Assembly (NCBI GenBank): GCA_964465945.1
Contig: CAYXMM010000001.1
Location: 186,001-250,000, forward strand
From: JAJRPT01 sp964465945
GTDB taxonomy: Bacteria; Bacteroidota; Ignavibacteria; Kapaibacteriales; UBA2268
Direction of reading: 5' to 3'
DNA: 64,000 nt
Shown here: positions 59,191 through 64,000 of the stretch, piece after piece
How positions within the stretch are numbered: the stretch's first letter is position 1
How the letters are laid out: each line of letters opens with the position of its first letter
Notes under the pieces: model-generated
The model's database searches: none
Seen by the model: the letters and a program-made list of their open reading frames with translations, nothing else
Told to the model about the DNA's origin: nothing
Position numbers and translations under genes: made by a program

Positions 59191-60494
59191 ATCTCGGGTC
59201 TTCTTGAATAAATGATTAAAAGTTTAGGTCGTTTTGAAATATCAGGGTGATTAATTCCATAAAATCTATATTTATCAAAATATGTAAATTCAGTTGAAGG
59301 GTTTGTTCCTCTTGTAGCGGCTAAGACTAGGTTTCCAATTCCATTTTTTCTATTCCACGAATCAATTAAAGGAGTTAGATTAGTAAAAGTGTATTTGTAT
59401 GAGTTAGTATCTTTATAAGCGATGTAGGGCCAGACGTTTAAATTTTCACTTCCTGGTATGAAAAAAGCGTCATCGTTTTGACCTCCAGCTAAATACTGAC
59501 TTGCTCCGTAATTTCCAAATTCTGAATTTGTTGTATCTAATGTAAGTTCTAATTGACAACTTAGAATAGCAGAAAGTGGGGGTATTGTATCAATATTGAA
59601 GTTTAGGACACTTCTTGTTTGCCCGATACCTTGTAACACAATATCATCTGTTTCTGTAACTTCAGGAGCATAAGGATAGTAAGCTCCTATTGAATTTTTT
59701 AAAATTATTGTTGTGTCTTTGCCTTTTTTATTTACTACTAATTTAATCTTAGTGTTATAAAGGGAGTCTAAGTCTAATCTATTGATAAATCTATTTATAA
59801 CTTTGGAGTTTTGTCCGGCAACAAGTCCAATTGAATATGAATAAAACAAATATCTATTTTCTTCTTTTGTTAAGTCTAATGTTTTAGAAGTATCTAACCA
59901 TATTTTTCGAATGGAATCTTCTTTAGCCGCAAATTGGAACCATTTTTGAATTAGCCATTTGTCAACTGATAGTTGAATAGGGATTGAGTCTTTTGGTTGA
60001 CTATTTCCTGAAAAAAATGCAATCTGATTAACTAATTTTGATGAATTATCATTAGCATCAAAAATATCACTAAAACTATTTAATCTTGAAATACTATCTA
60101 AAAGTTCATAAGCATAAAATTCTTGTTGATATGAAATAGTATCTCCAAAGCAGTATTTATCGGGGTATAGTAGCAATGTTGCTTCTTTAATATCTTGCTC
60201 GGTAATATTCGGCATATCTTTTGGCAAGCCAAAGAATCGATAAAGTAAGTGTGATTTATAACTACCAGACCGACCTAATAAATGTAACTGACTATTAAAA
60301 GGTCCATCTAGTTCACGAAAGAATTGTTTTTTAGATTCTATAAGTCCTAAAACATCATTAGAAGATAAGGCATAGATTTCTAATGTGTCTTGGATTAAAG
60401 GAATATCAACGGGTACTTCGTTACAAGAGTTTAAAGTTGAAAGTAAATAGATACCAAAAACCATTAAAAAGAGTTTGAAAGATAGCTTTTTCAT
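59187..60494 (-). CDS. exported lipoprotein with DNRLRE/CBM-like parts
   Basis: A 435-residue lipoprotein (LLSTLNSCNEV, Cys near 24). The arrangement YRFFGLPKDMPNITEQDIKEATLLLYP (about 85-112) and a related late segment (FNIDTIPPLSAILSCQLELTLDTTNS) resembles the DNRLRE/carbohydrate-binding-like repeats of surface proteins, where LRF-phi-x-P and A-x-L-x-L-Y alternate. No catalytic motif is visible. It lies 10 bp after the glycosyltransferase-like gene. The role is unknown, probably in surface or matrix attachment. Confidence 0.6.
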   Translation of the reverse strand: MKKLSFKLFLMVFGIYLLSTLNSCNEVPVDIPLIQDTLEIYALSSNDVLGLIESKKQFFRELDGPFNSQLHLLGRSGSYKSHLLYRFFGLPKDMPNITEQDIKEATLLLYPDKYCFGDTISYQQEFYAYELLDSISRLNSFSDIFDANDNSSKLVNQIAFFSGNSQPKDSIPIQLSVDKWLIQKWFQFAAKEDSIRKIWLDTSKTLDLTKEENRYLFYSYSIGLVAGQNSKVINRFINRLDLDSLYNTKIKLVVNKKGKDTTIILKNSIGAYYPYAPEVTETDDIVLQGIGQTRSVLNFNIDTIPPLSAILSCQLELTLDTTNSEFGNYGASQYLAGGQNDDAFFIPGSENLNVWPYIAYKDTNSYKYTFTNLTPLIDSWNRKNGIGNLVLAATRGTNPSTEFTYFDKYRFYGINHPDISKRPKLLIIYSRRPEI

Positions 60495-60504
60495 AATTCC
60501 TAAA

Positions 60505-61974
60505 TTATTTCATAAGCATACGATAAACACCTTCATAAAGTTGTGTATTTTCGTCCCAGCCAAATTCTTCATAGGTGCAATTTTTTGAAATTTGGGTGTA
60601 ACCTTCTTTATTTTCAAATAATTTTAATGCACGTTTAATAGCATCAATTAATGCGTCTTTGTTAGATTCATTAAATACAACTGAGTTGCCGTCATCATCA
60701 TTATATCCTTCTGCAATTCTATTTAAAGCATTATTTTTAAATGCAATAGGAATAGTTCCATATTTGCAAGAGTGCATAAATTGTATACCTAAGTTCTCAA
60801 TAGTATTCAAGTTCAAATAAAAATCAGCACCAGCATAAATAGTATGACCTACGTATTCGTCAAAGCCAACAAAAAGTTGAATTTTTTCAGGGTGATTATC
60901 AGAAAATTCTTTTAATTTTGCTTTTAAGTCTTTGTCGCCATCACCCATTATAGCAATTTGAATGTCAAATTTTAAAATTTCATCCATTGCTTCTAAGAAA
61001 TACTCTATTCCTCGACCTTTAATAATATTAGTAACTAAGCCAAGTATAGGTCTTTTGGGGTGATATTCAAATCCAAATTTATTTGCAAGTTCAACTTTAT
61101 TGTTATATTTAAAATTTTCCCAGTCATCATCTTCTAATTTGTGAGATAAATATTCGTCTTTAACCGGGTTCCACAGCCAATGGTCGATATTTGCAGGAAT
61201 AATAGAGATAGCTTTTTTCTTTGTTTTTAATAAAGTATTTAAACCGTTTGTGCCTTCGCTATCTCCTAAAATAAGGTTATAATAATCTTTATCAGTGAAT
61301 ATTATCGCGTCGGAGTAATGCAAAGCACATTTTAACAAACTAAATTTATTTTTTATTTTGCAATTTTTTAATTCTTCTTCATCAAGATTTGTTAAACTGC
61401 CAAGTTTATAATCAAATTCACCTAATTCATAAAAGTCTTGTACCACATAAACAAACTTAGTATTTTTAAATTGTTCAGGGAACATTGTTTTAGCCATTGC
61501 AGGAACTAAGGAAGACATATTATCGCTTATTTGGATTATATCTGGATGCCAGCTAAGCAAATTACAAGTTTCAACAACGCTTCTACTAAAAAAAGCAAAT
61601 CTTTCAAAGTTATTAGGAAACACCTCTGAGGTTCTGTTATCTTGAATAACACCTTTTAGCTTATTAAAGTAGTTATCATTTGTGGTAATATAAGATTGAA
61701 CTTTACTACGGGTGTTTTGAAAAGAAGACGACTTGATTGTAGCGAAATCTTCTTCTTCACCTATTGGAATGGGCATTTCTCTTAATCTGTTTATATCGTG
61801 AATTCGATTTTTACGTTCTGAAATATAACCGTATTTAGGTATCATAATTCTTGAATCCAGACCTTTCTCTTTTAAAGATAAGCTTAAACTTGAATTAAAA
61901 TCCGCACCGTCAGTCCATTTACAATAAGGTAGGCACTCACCTGATACATTTAAAACGCTTAATTGTCTAGCCAT
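60505..61974 (-). CDS. divergent glycogen/starch synthase-like glycosyltransferase
   Basis: A 489-residue GT-B protein resembling GlgA, with the two Rossmann domains and segments such as FERFAFFSRSVVETCNLLSWHPDIIQ and IYAGADFYLNLNTIENLGIQFMHSCKYGTIPIAF. The usual KTGGLAD loop is replaced by YCKWTDGADFN and the usual EPCGLTQ by ENLGIQF, so sugar-nucleotide use may differ or be lost. The start at 61974 (MARQLSV) fits the family; an upstream ATG at 62025 adds an unlikely Cys-rich leader. A CAAAAATA octamer (62001-62008) could be a -7 box. It heads an operon with an OM lipoprotein, barrel protein and UXS. Confidence 0.78.
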   Translation of the reverse strand: MARQLSVLNVSGECLPYCKWTDGADFNSSLSLSLKEKGLDSRIMIPKYGYISERKNRIHDINRLREMPIPIGEEEDFATIKSSSFQNTRSKVQSYITTNDNYFNKLKGVIQDNRTSEVFPNNFERFAFFSRSVVETCNLLSWHPDIIQISDNMSSLVPAMAKTMFPEQFKNTKFVYVVQDFYELGEFDYKLGSLTNLDEEELKNCKIKNKFSLLKCALHYSDAIIFTDKDYYNLILGDSEGTNGLNTLLKTKKKAISIIPANIDHWLWNPVKDEYLSHKLEDDDWENFKYNNKVELANKFGFEYHPKRPILGLVTNIIKGRGIEYFLEAMDEILKFDIQIAIMGDGDKDLKAKLKEFSDNHPEKIQLFVGFDEYVGHTIYAGADFYLNLNTIENLGIQFMHSCKYGTIPIAFKNNALNRIAEGYNDDDGNSVVFNESNKDALIDAIKRALKLFENKEGYTQISKNCTYEEFGWDENTQLYEGVYRMLMK

Positions 61975-62134
61975 AATGATTTTTATTAATAAGCAATTTG
62001 CAAAAATACAAAAATTTTCGCACATAATAAAACGTATTGATATAACTATATTTAAAGGGTTTTTGTGTTAAAAGTAATTGAAATAGTTAACTAATAATTA
62101 CTAAAAAAAATAGATTTTATATTAATTTGTTTTT

Positions 62135-63085
62135 TTAAAGCAACTCATTTCCATAAATATCGTGAATTCTGATTATACCTGTGAGGGAATTGTCTTGATT
62201 TACAACTGGTAATAAACTAATTTGACTTACTCTTTTTTCCATAATAGCAAGAGCTTCACCTAAGTATTTTTCTTGATAGATTGTAATAGGATTTTTAGTC
62301 ATTACTTCGCCGACGTTTGTTGTGTTTATATCGAGTTTTCGTTGTAATATTCTTCTTATATCGCCATCTGTAAGCAATCCTAATGCATCACCATCATTAA
62401 TTAGAACGCAACCGAGGTTCTTTTTTGTTATTTCAATTATTGCCTCATTCAATGTTGCATTTGAAGAAATCAAAGGGAGTTTATCGCCGCTCGCCATCAC
62501 ATCTTTTACTTTAAGTATTGTATTTCTACCGAGCTGACCTGAAGGGTGGTTTATTGAAAAATCTTCTGGGCGAAGCCCTTTTTTTTTAACAAGAGCTATT
62601 GAAATTGCATCACCCATAACTAAAGTCGTGGTTGTAGAACTTGTCGGAGCAAGGTTAAACGGGCAAGCCTCTTTGTCAACAGACATATCTAAAAAGTAGT
62701 CAGAATTTATTGCTAAAAATGATTTACTATTTCCTACCAAAGAAATTAATTTACAACCTCTCCCTTTTAGGTATGGGTATAAGTTAATAAGTTCATTTGT
62801 GGTTCCTGATTTAGATAATAATATCACACAAGCATCTTTTTTAACTAAACCCAAATCTCCGTGTAGAGCTTCTACTGGTTCAAGATAGATGCTTGGTAAG
62901 CCATAGCTTAGCATAGTAGCATTAATTTTTTTAGCAATATAGCCCGATTTTCCAACTCCCGTCAAAACAATCTGTTCCGAAGAATTTAATAATTCAATAA
63001 CATTATCAAAAGTATCATTAAGTTTGCTTTTAACTTTAATAAGTTCATCAATTTGTTGTTGAAAAACTTCCTCCGCTACGCCCAT
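62135..63085 (-). CDS. kdsD: arabinose-5-phosphate isomerase (KpsF/GutQ/KdsD)
   Basis: Converts ribulose-5-phosphate to arabinose-5-phosphate, the first step of Kdo synthesis. The 316 residues comprise a SIS sugar-isomerase domain (about 1-190: LTGVGKSGYIAKKINA, YLEPVEALHGDLG, LLSKSGTTNELINLYP and FNLAPTSSTTTTLVMGDAISIAL). Two CBS domains follow (about 200-316, both with typical VKDVMASGDKLPL and VMTKNPITIYQ openings). Together with kdsC at 2628-3149 it supports lipopolysaccharide synthesis. It lies 31 bp after the DUF971 gene. Confidence 0.93.
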   Translation of the reverse strand: MGVAEEVFQQQIDELIKVKSKLNDTFDNVIELLNSSEQIVLTGVGKSGYIAKKINATMLSYGLPSIYLEPVEALHGDLGLVKKDACVILLSKSGTTNELINLYPYLKGRGCKLISLVGNSKSFLAINSDYFLDMSVDKEACPFNLAPTSSTTTTLVMGDAISIALVKKKGLRPEDFSINHPSGQLGRNTILKVKDVMASGDKLPLISSNATLNEAIIEITKKNLGCVLINDGDALGLLTDGDIRRILQRKLDINTTNVGEVMTKNPITIYQEKYLGEALAIMEKRVSQISLLPVVNQDNSLTGIIRIHDIYGNELL

Positions 63086-63116
63086 AATTTCCTATTTTGT
63101 AAAATCTGCAAAAGTA

Positions 63117-63527
63117 TTAATTTTTTTGAAAATCTTTTTGAACGATATTAAATTTTATATCTCTTTTATCGTTTGATGCTGTTTTTTCTAATTTTTCAAT
63201 TTCTTCATCATTTAGTTTAAACTTTTCGAATATCTTTCTGAATTTATCCCAAGTATAAATACCAGTGTTATGTCCATTAACCCAAGTTGGAGTAATTGCA
63301 TAATTCCCAATGACATTTAAACTTTTTAATTCAAATATACCCGTCATAAACCTAATTGGTTTTGGCTTTGAATAAATTACATCATTAATTCGCTCACCAG
63401 TACATTGAGCACAAGGGCATTCTCTTCTAAATTGTTCGCAAGAAATAATAGCTGAAAAACCATCTGCCCATTCTGCTTTAAGTAGAAATGGTTTAGGTCT
63501 TGAAATCGCAATAGGAACTAAATCCAT
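63117..63527 (-). CDS. DUF971 (GBBH-like N-terminal domain) protein
   Basis: A 136-residue single-domain DUF971 protein. The domain resembles the N-terminal zinc domain of gamma-butyrobetaine hydroxylase: FRRECPCAQCTGE (about 34-46) carries the CxC...C pattern, and NVIGNYAITPTWVNGHNTGIYTWDKFR (about 70-96) is the other conserved block. Free-standing forms are widespread and have been connected to Fe-S protein maturation (as in ApbC/Mrp neighbours), though no such gene lies here. A short, charged tail of about 30 residues follows. Confidence 0.87.
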   Translation of the reverse strand: MDLVPIAISRPKPFLLKAEWADGFSAIISCEQFRRECPCAQCTGERINDVIYSKPKPIRFMTGIFELKSLNVIGNYAITPTWVNGHNTGIYTWDKFRKIFEKFKLNDEEIEKLEKTASNDKRDIKFNIVQKDFQKN

Positions 63528-63639
63528 AACATTCCAATCATAATAATTTTTAAATTAGTAAGGTATTAACGAATTTGGGTTAGATTAATTATAAAATTTG
63601 TTTTTGTAGGTTATATAACCGACCCTTTCTATACTACGA

Positions 63640-63856
63640 CTATGCTAAGTAGTCGAGAGGAATAATGCGATTTTGTGAGATATTTCGCTGCGCTCAATTT
63701 GAATGACACCTTTATTTTATCACCCATCGCCCTAATGGGCACTTCCCTCAATGGAAGAGAGAATAGATTCTTCACATTCGTTCAGAATGACGAACAGTCA
63801 ACCCCGCCCTATACTTCGACTACGTTCAGTAACCAGAACGGACTTGAAGATTTGGT
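63640..63856. repeat. intergenic repeat cluster
   Basis: The 63528-63856 gap contains no gene. It holds a TATTTCGCTGCGCTCAATTTG unit (compare 56875), a CACCCATCGCCCTAATGGGCA unit (63721) like those at 43106 and 56907, a CATTCGTTCAGAATGACG unit and the CGGACTTGAAGATT end found near 43088. These are the same mosaic parts as in the 27.5, 43.0 and 56.8 kb gaps. Confidence 0.65.
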
Positions 63857-64000
63857 TTATTTCATTATTGTTATTAGTCGATGTTCGTTCTTGTAGATTA
63901 ATATGTATCGCCCTGGTGATTTGTCATCTAAGTTTATGTTTATTGCTTTTTCGTTTGTCTGTTCAATCTTGAAGCTTATAGATTTCCCTGTTACATCAAT
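63857..64000 (-). CDS. C-terminal end of a T9SS-sorted protein, gene continues past the window
   Basis: Reading the minus strand from the right edge gives 47 residues and a TAA (63857-63859): it opens IDVTGKSISFKIEQTNEKAI and ends SPGRYILIYKNEHRLITIMK. The DVTGK turn, beta-rich central part, SPGRYIL motif and short basic tail are the standard pattern of a type IX secretion sorting domain. The rest of the protein, and so its function, lies outside the window. The frame has no ATG start in the window, so it was found by eye. Confidence 0.8.
   Translation of the reverse strand: MDVTGKSISFKIEQTNEKAININLDDKSPGRYILIYKNEHRLITIMK

Overview
The window is a low-GC stretch of bacterial chromosome with a closely packed, strand-switching gene order. 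Several traits point to the Bacteroidota/Chlorobiota side of the FCB group, most like the Ignavibacteria/Kapabacteria: C-terminal type IX secretion (T9SS) sorting domains, many PD40, OmpA and SPOR envelope proteins, a carboxypeptidase-regulatory TonB receptor, and recurrent TAnnTTTG-like promoter boxes. The flagellar rod genes flgB, flgC and fliE fit those lineages better than classical Bacteroidia. This placement is inferred from gene content, not from a phylogeny. I saw no rRNA, tRNA, CRISPR array, transposase or integrase.

Layout. 0-4 kb: the 3' end of a T9SS-sorted Asp-box protein, a DUF948-like/YtxH-like pair with kdsC, then prmA. 4-16 kb: envelope genes, namely a TonB receptor with a Cys-rich partner, a CDGSH/ferredoxin protein, a vWA-OmpA-SPOR lipoprotein, a ClpB-like protein reduced to middle domain plus second ATPase, an LTxxQ lipoprotein, two PD40 proteins (one with OmpA), OsmC and DUF3293. 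16-21 kb: a minus-strand operon with a beta-propeller-like protein, ispE, glgA, an rRNA methyltransferase and a Cys-rich protein. 21-27 kb: an amino-acid ABC transporter whose binding protein and permease are fused, ppk1, a methyltransferase, DUF3817 and a cupin protein. 27.4-28.4 kb: a gene-free repeat region. 28.4-33.4 kb: rpsF-rplI, hutI, manC and an Ig-like lipoprotein. 33.4-42.8 kb: a YihY protein, an ECF sigma/anti-sigma pair, a receiver-PP2C phosphatase, PAP2, a putative secreted metalloprotease, a three-gene unknown cassette and lpdA. 43-48 kb: a minus-strand accessory run with rfbC, DUF3592, MerC, MmcQ and a two-gene DUF488 module. 48-50 kb: flgB, flgC, an unknown gene and fliE. 50-52.3 kb: a duplicated accessory block carrying a copy of the fliE tail and a nonsense-mutated paralogue. 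52.6-64 kb: a PqqB-like hydrolase, RodZ-like regulator, DUF2279, MCE/MlaD, UDP-xylose synthase-like enzyme, outer-membrane proteins, a divergent glycogen-synthase-like protein, kdsD, DUF971 and the C-terminal end of another T9SS cargo gene.

Most genes serve the envelope: Kdo metabolism (kdsC, kdsD), nucleotide sugars (manC, rfbC, UXS), lipid transport (MCE), T9SS cargo, OmpA/SPOR anchoring and cell shape (RodZ). Storage and core metabolism are represented by glgA, ppk1, ispE and lpdA.

The points most worth a second look are these. (1) The 48-bp copy of the fliE 3' end differs from the functional gene only by silent changes. It sits next to a gene pair showing a 260-bp conversion tract and a fresh nonsense mutation. 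(2) Two 210-bp non-coding elements, 24 kb apart, keep three mutually complementary heptamers. (3) There is a two-gene DUF488 module. (4) There is a three-gene cassette of unknown proteins. (5) There is a ClpB half-protein.
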